A stretch of 64,000 bases of DNA from Sedimentisphaerales bacterium (GCA_016931715.1 JAFGEF010000074.1:1-64000); one strand, 5' to 3'. Shown: positions 17,125-27,968, numbered from the stretch's first letter. Numbers and translations are program-made. Notes: generated by a model not told the origin, from the letters alone.

Positions 17125-19077
17125 ATGAACAATCTTATAAAAAACGCTGTTTTGATTGGAGTATGTATGAGTCTTAGTTCAAATATATTTGCAGAGGAAT
17201 ATGAGGTAAGTTCGTTTGACGGCAAAATAAATTTGAAAGTGGAAACGGGTGAGCAGATATTTTATTCTGTAACTTATAACTCAAAACCAATTCTATCGCC
17301 TTCGCCAATATCACTTCAAATCGGAGCGGACATGATACTCGGCAGGAATCCGAAAGTATTGAATGCCGAGAAGAGAAAAGCAGATGAAAAAATTGTTCCA
17401 GTCGTAAAAATAAAGAGCAAAGAAATTCTCGATCAGTATAACGAACTGAAAATCAATTTCGATGGCGACTATTCGCTAATCTTTCGTGCGTATAATGATG
17501 GTGTCGCTTACAGATTCGTGACAAATATCAATAGAGAAATCGAAATAACAACTGAACAGGTTGTATTCAACTTTCCTGAAAATTACCCTCTGTATTTCCC
17601 TGAAGAAGACAGCTTTATAACACATTCTGAGAGGATGTACAAATATCTGAAGCTAAGCGACATTTCGGATAATAATATGTGTTCGCTGCCGGCTCTTTTG
17701 GATATAAGCAGCGGACCGAAAGTTCTTATAACCGAATCAGACCTGAAAGATTACCCGGGCTTATATCTTCACGGTAATAGCCGCCAGAGTCTCACAGGCA
17801 AGTTTCCTGCTTTCGTATTAGCTCAAAGAATGAGAAATGACCGCGATTCCGTGGTGACTCAGCGAGCAAACTATATCGCGAAAACAAACGGGAAAAGGTC
17901 GTATCCCTGGCGTGTCATGATTATCGCGGCTAAAGACGGCGACCTTATAGAAAGCCAGATGGTTTATAAGCTTGCAAGCCCGTGCAAAATCGAAGACACA
18001 TCCTGGATTAAACCCGGCAAAGTCGCATGGGACTGGTGGAATGCAAATAACATTTACGGCGTAGATTTCAAATCCGGCGTTAATACCGACACCTATAAAT
18101 ATTATATCGACTTCGCATCTAAATACGGCATAGAATATATTATTCTCGATGAAGGCTGGTATGTACTTGGCGACTTAATGCATATTGTTGATGGTATGGA
18201 CATCGAAGAGCTGTTCCGATACGCAAAAAGCAAAAACGTCAAAATTATTCCATGGGTAATATGGAAAACTCTGGACGACCAGTTGCCGCAGGCTATGGCA
18301 CAATTTGAAAAATGGGGAGCTGCGGGACTAAAAGTCGATTTCATGCAGAGAGACGACCAGTCGATGGTCAATTATTACTACAAAATCGCTGAAGAAACAG
18401 CCAAACGTAAAATGCTCGTTGATTTTCATGGCGCTTATAAACCTACGGGCATGTACAGGGAATACCCGAATTTCATTACAAACGAAGGCGTACAGGGACT
18501 CGAACATACAAAATGGAGTGAAAATGAAACTCCGGAGCATAACGTGACTATTCCTTTTATACGCATGGCTGCAGGACCGATGGACTATACGCCGGGAGCA
18601 ATGGTAAATGCCCAGCAAAAAAATTTCAATGCCGTCTTCGATAGACCGATGAGTATGGGAACAAGATGTCACCAGTTGGCAATGTACGTAGTCTTCGAGA
18701 GTCCCCTGCAAATGTTATGCGACAGCCCGTCGAATTATCTGAAAGAGCCTGAGTGTATGGAATTCTTATCGAAAGTGCCGACAGTCTGGGATCAAACGAA
18801 AGTTTTGGATGCACGTGTTGCGGATTATGTAATTGCAGCACGCAAAAACGGCGACCAATGGTTCATTGGAGCAATGACTGACTGGACAGCCAGAGAACTG
18901 ACTATTGATTTCTCATTTTTGTCCCCCGGTACGCATACGATGACATTCTATCGAGACGGAGTTAACGCCGGCAGGTATGCAAGTGATTATAAGAAAGAGA
19001 CAGTAGCAATAAAGTCAGGTGATAAATTTCAGATAAAACTTGCGTCAGGCGGCGGCTGGGCGGCTATCATCGATTAG
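17125..19077 (+). CDS. Glycoside hydrolase family 97 (alpha-glucosidase/alpha-galactosidase)
   Basis: GH97 enzymes are calcium-dependent exo-alpha-glycosidases usually secreted to the periplasm. The 650-residue product has a signal peptide ending near residue 24 (SLSSNIFAEE), an N-terminal beta-super-sandwich, and a TIM barrel starting near residue 310 (KVAWDWWNANNIYGVDF). The barrel contains YIILDEGWY, GLKVDFMQRDDQ near residue 400, and DFHGAYKPTGMYREYPN. The Asp in VDFM is the nucleophile position of retaining alpha-galactosidase members, so that specificity is possible but unproven. The ATG at 17125 is chosen because AAAGGA precedes it; an upstream alternative would add 18 residues before the signal peptide. 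Confidence 0.93.
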   Translation: MNNLIKNAVLIGVCMSLSSNIFAEEYEVSSFDGKINLKVETGEQIFYSVTYNSKPILSPSPISLQIGADMILGRNPKVLNAEKRKADEKIVPVVKIKSKEILDQYNELKINFDGDYSLIFRAYNDGVAYRFVTNINREIEITTEQVVFNFPENYPLYFPEEDSFITHSERMYKYLKLSDISDNNMCSLPALLDISSGPKVLITESDLKDYPGLYLHGNSRQSLTGKFPAFVLAQRMRNDRDSVVTQRANYIAKTNGKRSYPWRVMIIAAKDGDLIESQMVYKLASPCKIEDTSWIKPGKVAWDWWNANNIYGVDFKSGVNTDTYKYYIDFASKYGIEYIILDEGWYVLGDLMHIVDGMDIEELFRYAKSKNVKIIPWVIWKTLDDQLPQAMAQFEKWGAAGLKVDFMQRDDQSMVNYYYKIAEETAKRKMLVDFHGAYKPTGMYREYPNFITNEGVQGLEHTKWSENETPEHNVTIPFIRMAAGPMDYTPGAMVNAQQKNFNAVFDRPMSMGTRCHQLAMYVVFESPLQMLCDSPSNYLKEPECMEFLSKVPTVWDQTKVLDARVADYVIAARKNGDQWFIGAMTDWTARELTIDFSFLSPGTHTMTFYRDGVNAGRYASDYKKETVAIKSGDKFQIKLASGGGWAAIID

Positions 19078-19104
19078 CAATGTCTTTGCCTGATGTATAA
19101 ATCT

Positions 19105-19214
19105 TTATTTCTGCCTGTTTGAAACTTGCCGCAGCATAGAAATAATCTCGCCCGGGATTGTTTTACCGGAAGTTTCTATTTTACGGCATCGTTCCATGCC
19201 TTGTCGTATTCGCC
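19105..19214 (-). pseudogene. Remnant of the 3' end of a TPR gene
   Basis: On the minus strand this stretch closely resembles the 3' end of the TPR gene at 21662-22633. If one missing base near 19186 is restored, it reads GEYDKAWND, one codon, RKIETSGKTIPGEIISMLRQ, VSNRQK and a stop; the intact gene reads GEYDKAWNDVRKIETTGQAI and so on to VSNRQE. The first codons are used by the upstream DUF1080 gene, whose stop codon arises from the frameshift. It is therefore a fossil of a second TPR copy. Confidence 0.85.
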
Positions 19215-20033
19215 CAAGGGTCTGAGCCATATGTTTCGATAGCGGAGCGGATTGCCGTGGTCCTGCAATTCGATGAAGACCTCCGGCGGATGCGGTCGCC
19301 GATAGACGCCCAGTGACGTATGCGGCACGCCGCCGATGCCGTCGGTGGCTCCAAAGTAGTCCCTCTTGTGGTGCAGCACCAGGCCGTTATGGATTACAGT
19401 CACGTTGGCATTCTTGATTTGGTTGCCGTTCGGGTCCCAGCGTGGTGACTCCCAGATGATATCGTAGGTTTGCCATTCGCCGGGCGCTTTGCAGGCGTTC
19501 ACGAGCGGCGGGGTTTGGCCATACATAGACCCGCACTGCCCATCGGGATAGGTCTTGCTGTTGTAGCTGTCCAGCACCTGGATTTCGTACATCCCATTAA
19601 ACATGACGCCGCTGTTGCCGCGTCCCTGTCTTTCGCCTCTCACCTGGCTTGGCGTGGCGAACTCGATGTGCAGTTGGAAGTCAGCCCAGTGGTCTCTCGT
19701 GCGGATACCGCCTCGTCCGGTTTCCATGAATCCGGCACTATCCACTCGCCAGGAAGCGTTCTGGCCATTGCCGGACTGCCATTTCGAGAGGTCATTGCCA
19801 TCGAAAAGCACTACTGCGTCTGCCGGAGCGGGCGCACCAAGGCTGAATGTCGCTGCCGGTGCAACAACTCGCGGCTGCGGCCGATCCCCATCATGTACAT
19901 GCCAGTTCGTGCCGGGGATGATCGGCGTGTTGCTATATCCCAGCCCCTGCTGTATGGCCGCGTATAATATCGCACCGCAGCTTGTGGCAGCAAAAGTTAT
20001 CAGACAAAGTGCGATTGATCGTTTGTTGAGCAT
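19176..20033 (-). CDS. DUF1080 (3-keto-disaccharide hydrolase-like) secreted protein with a chimeric tail
   Basis: DUF1080 proteins have a concanavalin-like fold and are abundant in planctomycetes; some hydrolyse 3-keto-glycosides. The 285-residue product has a signal peptide (LCLITFAATSCGAILYAA), then the core from about residue 70: VVLFDGNDLSKWQ, GGIRTRDHWADFQLHIEF, GNSGVMFNGMYEIQVLDS and the terminal YRNIWLRPL. The last residues, GEYDKAWNDAVK, do not belong to the family and come from a TPR gene fragment. The ATG at 20033 has AAAGGA upstream. Base composition is clearly higher in G+C than the TPR gene nearby (sampled lines about 60% versus 40%), as for the neighbouring esterase. Confidence 0.88.
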   Translation of the reverse strand: MLNKRSIALCLITFAATSCGAILYAAIQQGLGYSNTPIIPGTNWHVHDGDRPQPRVVAPAATFSLGAPAPADAVVLFDGNDLSKWQSGNGQNASWRVDSAGFMETGRGGIRTRDHWADFQLHIEFATPSQVRGERQGRGNSGVMFNGMYEIQVLDSYNSKTYPDGQCGSMYGQTPPLVNACKAPGEWQTYDIIWESPRWDPNGNQIKNANVTVIHNGLVLHHKRDYFGATDGIGGVPHTSLGVYRRPHPPEVFIELQDHGNPLRYRNIWLRPLGEYDKAWNDAVK

Positions 20034-20125
20034 AGTACTAATCCTTTCATAGATAAACAGGCACAACCATCAATAAAATAACAATAATTATAGCGGATAT
20101 TGGCGGCTGGTCTTATTATTCATTG

Positions 20126-20180
20126 AAGGCTTTAATAGATTCCCACGCCTGTGAAAGCGTGGGAGTCTATTTTAAAGCTT
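20126..20180. repeat. Long inverted repeat between esterase and DUF1080 genes
   Basis: Arms at about 20126-20148 (ending ATTCCCACGC) and 20157-20180 (starting GCGTGGGAGT) can pair over roughly 23 bases with few mismatches around an 8-base loop CTGTGAAA. It lies downstream of the esterase stop and upstream of the DUF1080 gene. It could act as a terminator-like hairpin, or be a REP/MITE-type element; no long U tract follows on the minus strand. Confidence 0.7.
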
Positions 20181-20271
20181 TGTCCGTTAGGCCGCTTTAT
20201 TGTCTAAAATGGTCTACAACTTCGCCCTTACAGGCGGAGAACTACTGCGAAATTAGATGCGACTATTATTT

Positions 20272-21471
<1,200 letters not shown>

Positions 21472-21494
21472 CTACAATACAAATAATTATATCA

Positions 21495-21538
21495 ATACCG
21501 GATTGTCGGTGAAAGCAAAAACTCCGACAATCCGGTAT
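21495..21538. terminator. Perfect 15-bp inverted repeat, possible terminator
   Basis: ATACCGGATTGTCGG (21495-21509) pairs perfectly with its complement at 21524-21538 around a 14-base loop. A run of five T follows on the plus strand, and the minus strand has only scattered T after the stem. It lies downstream of the TPR gene and upstream of the esterase gene, so termination of the TPR transcript is the likely function. Confidence 0.55.
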
Positions 21539-21661
21539 CAGACTTTTTGTTACTGTCATGATAAGATACAAGCAAATTAATTAAAACTGTATCAGCGATG
21601 TCGTAATCGTTTGTTTAAATAATGCGGTTTTGATTGATTGAAAATCATATGAACCGGAGAT

Positions 21662-22633
21662 TTATTCTTGCCTGTTTGAAACCTGCCGCAGCATGAAAAA
21701 AAACTCGTCCGGGATTGCCTGTCCGGTAGTTTCTATTTTACGGACATCGTTCCATGCCTTGTCGTATTCGCCAAGAGCGAAATATGCAAGCAGCCGATTA
21801 AAATATGCTTCAGCACGTTCAGGTTCGATTTCGATTACATTCGTAAAGTCTGTGATCGCCGGTTTATATTCGCCTCTGGTCAGATAAATCTGTCCACGTT
21901 CCATATATCCATCTGTAAATTTCGGCTGAATCTCAATAACTTTTGTAAAATCCTTAATTGCGTTTTCCAAATGGCCTAAAGTGACATAAACAAGGGCGCG
22001 ATTATAATAAGCGTCATAAGTCGGATTTTTGTTTATTGCTTTCGAGAATTCTGAAAGAGCCGTTTCAAACCGGTTTTGCTTAGCCGCTATTACACCGCGA
22101 TTATTATAAGAATCGGCATCCTTCGAATTTCGATCAATGTTTTCTGTTTCTCCGATAAGTTTATCGCTCCATCTCCGCTCGGTATTATCGATTGATTTCC
22201 TGAATTCTGTCTGCCAGCTTTTGAATTTTGAAAGAAGCGATTCTTTCATTACCGTCTCGAATACCAGGCCGGAATCGATGTATCCCAGTCTTTGCAGGAC
22301 TTCGCAGCCGATTGGATATTTAATTTTCGCAGTGACATAGGGAACTGACGTGATTTTCCGGGCATTAACGATTGTCTCTTTATAACCGAAAGATTGTTTC
22401 ATTGCGATGTCATAAGGCAATCCCAGTTTCGATTCTACACCTGTGATAATATGAATAAATCCCATGGAAAAAATAATTAGAAATGCCGCAATACTCATGC
22501 TGACTGATGTTTTTTGATGCCATTTTTTCATCATACCGCTCTCGTAATGAATATTCGGCGTTCCGCAAAAGGGACATTCTTTTACTTTGATGCTGAATAA
22601 TTTGCTGCATTGACTACATTCTGCAGTTTTCAT
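21662..22633 (-). CDS. Zinc-ribbon and TPR repeat membrane protein
   Basis: The 323-residue product begins with a zinc-ribbon-like pair of CxxC motifs (CSQC and CPFC, residues about 6-26), followed by one transmembrane helix (SMSIAAFLIIFSMGFIHIITG, about 44-64). About four TPR units follow from residue 175 (YNNRGVIAAKQNRFETALSE and so on). It probably scaffolds a complex in the cell envelope. The ATG at 22633 is preferred over a GTG 21 bases upstream; neither has a clear ribosome-binding site. Its 3' end is duplicated behind the DUF1080 gene. It is followed by a perfect inverted repeat. Confidence 0.8.
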   Translation of the reverse strand: MKTAECSQCSKLFSIKVKECPFCGTPNIHYESGMMKKWHQKTSVSMSIAAFLIIFSMGFIHIITGVESKLGLPYDIAMKQSFGYKETIVNARKITSVPYVTAKIKYPIGCEVLQRLGYIDSGLVFETVMKESLLSKFKSWQTEFRKSIDNTERRWSDKLIGETENIDRNSKDADSYNNRGVIAAKQNRFETALSEFSKAINKNPTYDAYYNRALVYVTLGHLENAIKDFTKVIEIQPKFTDGYMERGQIYLTRGEYKPAITDFTNVIEIEPERAEAYFNRLLAYFALGEYDKAWNDVRKIETTGQAIPDEFFFMLRQVSNRQE

Positions 22634-22665
22634 TTTTCTATTCAATAAAGACACACTATCTAAAT

Positions 22666-24240
22666 CTATTCTTTTTTAACAGCAAGCCAAAGAACACCTT
22701 CCGGCTCAAACTTGTACCTTTTGAGTAAAAAATCGGGACAATATCCTTTCATGTTAGATACGACATAGATATTTCTCTCGGAGAATAATTTATCTATCGT
22801 TTGCTCGTTGAATTCCGGCGCACCTTCACTTGTGCCGATACTTGAAATGATTTTAATGTCCTGCCCGGCCAGCAATTTTCGCTCCTCCTGCATGAGAAGC
22901 AGAGGCGGCGCCGCGGTCGCGTCTGCATAAATTATCGCGGGTAATTCCACGCTTATTAAAGCCTGAAGAGCAAATTGCTCGGCTCCATTATCATTCATTT
23001 TCCAGGGGTGAAGAAAATATTCAGAAGTATTGCGATAAGGAATTGCCCTGTCATTGCCTATTTTCAGTTCCAGTCCCCTTGCGATTTCCGGAGCTTTATA
23101 ATAGGCAGGGACAACAACAAGGCAAAATATGGAAAACATAATAAAATGCGGCTCGCTGCCTTTGAGTAAATACCAGAATACTCCCACGCCTATGAATATC
23201 GAAACGAGGCAGTAAAAAGGAATAAAAAAAGTATAGCGGTCCGGTACCGTATAGCGAAATGCGAAAATGAAAAACAATATCGACATTGCAATCAGAACCG
23301 ATGCAAACCATCGCTTCGGCGAAAATTTATATATGCTCCATGCTCCAACAATTAAAAACAGGATATTGGGAGTTGGAAAATTAAGTATTAAATACAGAAA
23401 ATTTTCCTTAATAACAGACAGGTTCAGCGAAGTATTAAGCACTGCCCCCTCCCATTTCAAACCAAACAGCGCGGAAGCAAGAGTTCCTGCGATATCATGA
23501 GTCTGAATAATATTTTTGACAATCAGGTATTCGTATGGAAGAGCGCCTGTAATCCATAACAATCCCATCGGAATTATGTGCCGCATTTTTAATTGCTTTT
23601 TTATAACCAGAACAATTACAAGAACAAAATAGCAAACAAAGGCTATTAGTGCCAGCATGTGATTTGCGACTGCCAGTCCGTTTATAAAAGCAAGCAAATA
23701 CAAATATACCGCTCGTGAAGTTCTGGCATATTTCAAGAGCATTACCAGTTCCAAAAACATTAAAGCCGCAGTTAATCCATAGGTTTCCGGCATTGTCGAA
23801 TGCTGCCAGAAAGTATGTGACAAAGCCAGTGTAACAGCTCCGAGCAAAGCGGGGAAAGTTTCGCCAAGCCACAGACGCAATAATAGAAAGAGATTCGCTA
23901 TTGCAAACGCGGAAATAATCGCTCCCAGACAATTTATTCTATATGCGTACTGGTCCACAGGGATATATTTAAATGGTATTGCAATAAGATAAAAAAGCGG
24001 ATGTGACAGCGCAAGTCCGAGCTTTCCCTCAATGTCATTATGCCATACCCTGTATTGAATCAGGCCGGCATCCTGCCATACAGCTCCCGGCGCACAAGTC
24101 AGGATATAAAGAGCCGCAGCTGCAAAAAAAACCAGAAAATAGCTCATTTTGGAACATTTTGTGTTAGATATTAAAAGGTACGTATCCGGCTTATGGATTA
24201 TATGTGTTTCAAAATTTTGTTTTCTCAGTCCTGAATTCAT
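22666..24240 (-). CDS. DUF2723-type polytopic membrane protein (probable glycosyltransferase)
   Basis: The 524-residue protein contains about ten to twelve membrane helices. Its first loop (CAPGAVWQDAGLIQYRVWHN) carries the acidic residue arrangement of DUF2723/GT-C type transferases such as protein O-mannosyltransferase relatives, which move sugars from lipid carriers. The C-terminal 100 residues are soluble and probably periplasmic. The start at 24240 lies immediately after a 21-base tandem repeat that duplicates the end of the mannose-6-phosphate isomerase gene, 17 bases away. Co-expression with that isomerase is likely. Confidence 0.78.
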   Translation of the reverse strand: MNSGLRKQNFETHIIHKPDTYLLISNTKCSKMSYFLVFFAAAALYILTCAPGAVWQDAGLIQYRVWHNDIEGKLGLALSHPLFYLIAIPFKYIPVDQYAYRINCLGAIISAFAIANLFLLLRLWLGETFPALLGAVTLALSHTFWQHSTMPETYGLTAALMFLELVMLLKYARTSRAVYLYLLAFINGLAVANHMLALIAFVCYFVLVIVLVIKKQLKMRHIIPMGLLWITGALPYEYLIVKNIIQTHDIAGTLASALFGLKWEGAVLNTSLNLSVIKENFLYLILNFPTPNILFLIVGAWSIYKFSPKRWFASVLIAMSILFFIFAFRYTVPDRYTFFIPFYCLVSIFIGVGVFWYLLKGSEPHFIMFSIFCLVVVPAYYKAPEIARGLELKIGNDRAIPYRNTSEYFLHPWKMNDNGAEQFALQALISVELPAIIYADATAAPPLLLMQEERKLLAGQDIKIISSIGTSEGAPEFNEQTIDKLFSERNIYVVSNMKGYCPDFLLKRYKFEPEGVLWLAVKKE

Positions 24241-24280
24241 AATTTTACCGTTAAATATTATAATTTTACCGTTAAATATT
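24239..24280. repeat. Perfect 21-base tandem duplication
   Basis: The unit ATAATTTTACCGTTAAATATT occurs twice in a row (24239-24259 and 24260-24280), with one base beyond 20 given here by position only at its end. The copy at 24260-24280 encodes the end of the mannose-6-phosphate isomerase gene (EYLTVKL stop). The copy at 24239-24259 fills the gap and provides part of the next gene's ATG. Confidence 0.95.
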
Positions 24281-25205
24281 CCGTATTATCCGCAAAACAC
24301 ATCGCACCCTCATAGGAAGCCGGTATAAGCAGACAATCACCAGCCCTGAACTCAACTGCATTTACATGGTATCCCATAATCGCGCCATATCCCGACAAGA
24401 TAAACAGCACTTTCAGTTCCCCGGGCGATAAAAGCACTTCGCAGTTTTTTGCCTGGTGACCTTTATCCACAGTAAAATATTCACATTGGACAAGACGTCC
24501 GATTGTTGTAACGCCAGGTTCTTCTCCCGTCACATCAAAATGGATGCTCTCCAACGCCTGCTGTATATGCAATTGACGCGCATTGCCATTCTCGTCCACC
24601 CTGTTCCAGTCAAAAATCCTGTAAGTAGTATCAGAAGGAAGCTGAATTTCTGCTATTAATAATCCTGGACCTATCGCATGAGGCGTACCAGCAGGCAAAA
24701 AGTGACATTGTCCCGCTTCGACAGTGACTTTCGCCAACAAATCAGCGACATCGCCGCTAATTATTGCCTCGGTAAATTGAGTTTTTGTCACACCCCTTTT
24801 CAATCCTTTATAAATATAACCGCCCGGCTCGGCAGATATGATATACCAGCACTCCGTTTTCGGCTCGCCTTCACCCAATCGCTCGCAGGTCTGTTCATCG
24901 GGATGAACCTGCACACTTAAAATATCCTGTGCATCCAATAGCTTTATCAGCAGGGGAAAAGCACCCATAAAATACTCTCTGCCTGTGACTTCTGAAGGAT
25001 ATTTTCCAATCACCCAGGAAAGAGTTTTATCTGCAAGTTCGCCGTTTGCAATCAGCGTTTTATCCTTTGGCAAATCAGCCAGTTCCCAGCTTTCCCCGAT
25101 TTTCTCACCCTGCGGAAGGTTCTTGCGGAATACTTCACGCAGTTTCTGACCTCCCCAAATCCTATGCTTAAATATAGGTTGAAATTTTAACGGATATAAT
25201 TCCAT
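24258..25205 (-). CDS. manA: Mannose-6-phosphate isomerase, class I
   Basis: The enzyme interconverts mannose 6-phosphate and fructose 6-phosphate. The 315-residue cupin protein has the zinc ligands in VQVHPDE (Q and H), KTECWYI (E) and AGTPHAIG (H). The start MELYPLKFQPIFKHRIWGG is typical of the short bacterial class. It supplies mannose units for GDP-mannose and fits with the following putative glycosyltransferase gene. The C-terminal codons lie in one unit of a tandem duplication. Confidence 0.94.
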   Translation of the reverse strand: MELYPLKFQPIFKHRIWGGQKLREVFRKNLPQGEKIGESWELADLPKDKTLIANGELADKTLSWVIGKYPSEVTGREYFMGAFPLLIKLLDAQDILSVQVHPDEQTCERLGEGEPKTECWYIISAEPGGYIYKGLKRGVTKTQFTEAIISGDVADLLAKVTVEAGQCHFLPAGTPHAIGPGLLIAEIQLPSDTTYRIFDWNRVDENGNARQLHIQQALESIHFDVTGEEPGVTTIGRLVQCEYFTVDKGHQAKNCEVLLSPGELKVLFILSGYGAIMGYHVNAVEFRAGDCLLIPASYEGAMCFADNTEYLTVKL

Positions 25206-25365
25206 ACTTATTATTGTACATACATACCTCCATTTCGTCCAGAATACAGATTTTTTTTTGATTACATTATTAGAGTATCTCTGTGCAACATATTATTAGA
25301 GAAGAAAATTCTTTAGAATATCTTGACTATATATCCTAATTTACGCTTTTTTCCAATTTTACGCG

Positions 25366-27741
25366 TTATTTCGCTGTAACAGTACACTTAGCAGCGGGAA
25401 TACCATCGGATTCGGCGGTAATGACAATTGAACCGGTTTGGCCGCGTTTAGCCTTAACAATCACCAGAGCAAGACCATTGAAAGCTTTGCGGTCGTGAGA
25501 CGGAAAAACAGTGAAATCGGTTGGGTCACCATTATCGGCAGCGACAATTTCGCCGGGACCGCTGACAGAAAAACGAATCGGATTATTTGCACGAGGTACC
25601 ATTATGCCGCTGCTGTCCTGAACTGTGAGAGTAATGAAAGACAAATCATAACCATCGTTATCAATAACTGTACGATCCAGTTCAAGAGACATTTTAGCCG
25701 CGTCACCCGCAGTTCGCATAACATCTTTCGCCCATTCTTTGCCGCCTTTATATGCAATGACTTTTAATTCTCCCGACTCGTACTTGACATCGTCCCAGCG
25801 TAAACGATATTCATACTCACCTTTTTTTTTGCGGCCAAGCGATTTACCATTAAGAAAGAGCTCTGCTTCATCACCGGAAGTGAATACATGTACAGGTGTC
25901 ACTTCACCGACTCTATCGGCCCATGTCCAATGCGGCAGAATGTGTGCCATAGGAACATCAGGGCGCCAATAAGACTGATAGAGATAGAAACGGTCCTTCT
26001 TGAATCCTGCCAAATCTATGATACCAAAGTAAGAACTGCGTGACGCATCATAAGGAGTAGGCTCGCCGAGATAATCCCATCCGCTCCAGACAAATCCCCT
26101 TGCCACATACGGATGTCTGTCCAGAGAAGAAAACACCTTATCAGCGGAAGAGCCGAAATCAGCCGAATATAACTCATAGGCACTGACATATCGATTACCC
26201 TGGTCCCCACCCTGGCCACTCCTCACCGGTGAACTATTTCCATTATAGACTGGAAAAAGATATGTTCCGCGAGTGCTGAGAGCCGCAGCGTTTTCACTGC
26301 TGAGAATGACCTTGTCTGGAAATTTCTCATGGAAAGCCGGGAACTGCGGAGCAGCCTGGTTTCCTCCTCTTAATCCAGCATAGGCTCCTTCATAACGGAT
26401 TCCCTCACCCTGGTAGTTGAGACTGATTACATCCAATTCCACAGGCATAAGATTATCCGGCTTGGCAGAGTTCATTGCCGCAGTTACCGGTCGAGCAGGA
26501 TCTTCTTCGTGACATATATCAGCCAATTCCTTAGTGACAGCAGCTCCTGCTGCTCCCGAGGATTGCTCGCCGACTTCATTACCAACACTCCACATGATAA
26601 CTGATGGATGATTTCTATCCCGGCGGAGCATCGCACGCAAGTCCTGCTCATGCCATTGAGTATAAACAAGATGATAATCGTTAGGAGTTTTTTGACGCTC
26701 CCATATATCGAAAGCTTCATCCATAATGAGAAATCCCATCTTGTCAGCAAGGTCGAGAAGTTCAGGAGCGGGAGGATTGTGGCTTGTGCGAATAGCATTG
26801 CATCCCATCTCAGCAAGAATCTCCAACTGCCGCTCTGCTGCGCGATAGTTAAACGCGGCACCCAAACCGCCAAGATCGTGATGATTATTAACTCCATTAA
26901 TCTTTATATGCTCACCATTCAGGATAAAACCAACATTGGAATCGAATTTAATCGTGCGAATTCCAAACACTGTTTCATATGTGTCAACTATTTTCCCCTC
27001 CTGTTTCACCGTTGTAACTGCGACATACCGGTTCGGCTTCTGATTTGAACCTGTTCCCCATAATTTCGGATTGGTCACTGTACCTTTAGTCTCTGTCTCA
27101 ACTTTCTTACCTCCTCTGATTGTCATATTGGCAGAAGGAATTACTGCTGACGCTTTGCCAGCTTTGCGATCATGGGAATCTATCTCGAAAATTTCAGTTG
27201 ATACACTTACTTTGGTTTCCTGTTTCGAGTCGTTGGCAACTGTCACCTTCAACGATACACTTGCAGATTCCTTTGAAACTTCAGGCGTAGTTATATAAGT
27301 GCCCCACTGACCGACATGAACAGGCGAAATCATGGTTAGCCATACATTTCGATATATACCTGCCCCCGGATACCAGCGAGATGAGTTGGGCTGATTATCA
27401 AGACGAATCGCAAGAACATTTTCAGAACCGAACCTGACATAAGGAGTCAGGTCAACCTGCCAGGAAGAATAGCCATAGGGCCAGCCCCCGGCAATCTGCC
27501 CGTTGCACCATACTGTCGTATAGGACATGGAACCATCTATCTCAAGAAAGATTTGTTTCCCTGAATCCGATGCGGGAATCGTCAAATGTTTGCGGTACCA
27601 TGCCGCTCCGGCTGTCGGCAATCGACCCATTCCCCCTCCGCCTGTCGTAATAAAAGGACCTTCTATAGCATAATCATGAGGCAAATTCACTTTATGCCAC
27701 TCTGCGTCATTAAAGCTCGAGCTGACATAAGAAACATCCAC
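25366..27741 (-). CDS. Glycoside hydrolase family 2 (beta-galactosidase type), 5' truncated
   Basis: The 791-residue frame has the GH2 layout: sugar-binding domain (NLPHDYAIEGPF, GAAWYRKHL), immunoglobulin-like domain, TIM barrel with ILNGEHIKINGVNNHHDLGG and catalytic acid/base E in WSVGNEVGE, and C-terminal DUF4982 and Ig-like domains. The second catalytic glutamate probably lies in VILSSENAA. There is no signal peptide, and the only usable start is a GTG at 27741 without a ribosome-binding site. In-frame codons upstream read ILPTSNDFIAD then TNKRYVRPAGNYG, which looks like family sequence, so the true 5' end seems lost. It may be inactive or cytoplasmic. Confidence 0.85.
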   Translation of the reverse strand: MDVSYVSSSFNDAEWHKVNLPHDYAIEGPFITTGGGGMGRLPTAGAAWYRKHLTIPASDSGKQIFLEIDGSMSYTTVWCNGQIAGGWPYGYSSWQVDLTPYVRFGSENVLAIRLDNQPNSSRWYPGAGIYRNVWLTMISPVHVGQWGTYITTPEVSKESASVSLKVTVANDSKQETKVSVSTEIFEIDSHDRKAGKASAVIPSANMTIRGGKKVETETKGTVTNPKLWGTGSNQKPNRYVAVTTVKQEGKIVDTYETVFGIRTIKFDSNVGFILNGEHIKINGVNNHHDLGGLGAAFNYRAAERQLEILAEMGCNAIRTSHNPPAPELLDLADKMGFLIMDEAFDIWERQKTPNDYHLVYTQWHEQDLRAMLRRDRNHPSVIMWSVGNEVGEQSSGAAGAAVTKELADICHEEDPARPVTAAMNSAKPDNLMPVELDVISLNYQGEGIRYEGAYAGLRGGNQAAPQFPAFHEKFPDKVILSSENAAALSTRGTYLFPVYNGNSSPVRSGQGGDQGNRYVSAYELYSADFGSSADKVFSSLDRHPYVARGFVWSGWDYLGEPTPYDASRSSYFGIIDLAGFKKDRFYLYQSYWRPDVPMAHILPHWTWADRVGEVTPVHVFTSGDEAELFLNGKSLGRKKKGEYEYRLRWDDVKYESGELKVIAYKGGKEWAKDVMRTAGDAAKMSLELDRTVIDNDGYDLSFITLTVQDSSGIMVPRANNPIRFSVSGPGEIVAADNGDPTDFTVFPSHDRKAFNGLALVIVKAKRGQTGSIVITAESDGIPAAKCTVTAK

Positions 27742-27968
27742 TCCATAGTTACCGGCTGGTCTGACATAACGTTTGTTCGTATCGGCAATGAAATCATTAC
27801 TTGTTGGAAGTATATATAAATAGATTATGTAACCTCTCTTTGTATTTATTATTCTTCTATATGTGCATATCTCAACACATAATGGATTTAAAGTTTTTCA
27901 TTGCCCGATTGGTTGAATTGATTTAGACTTCTTCTCATGAAAGTACTTTTTATTAAGGATAGTTATAA
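27742..27968. other. Gap between GH2 and nth with leftover GH2 coding sequence
   Basis: On the minus strand the GH2 reading frame stays open upstream of the GTG to a TGA near 27898. About 27 codons nearest to the GTG look like family sequence. Beyond that the sequence is AT-rich and lacks ATG, GTG or TTG in frame. On the plus strand AAGGAT at 27955-27960 is the ribosome-binding site of nth. Confidence 0.6.

Noticed and set aside
22633-24240. Idea that TPR, DUF2723 and manA form a mobile unit
   Set aside because: Base composition is uniform with the rest of the window, and no terminal repeats or integrase are present.
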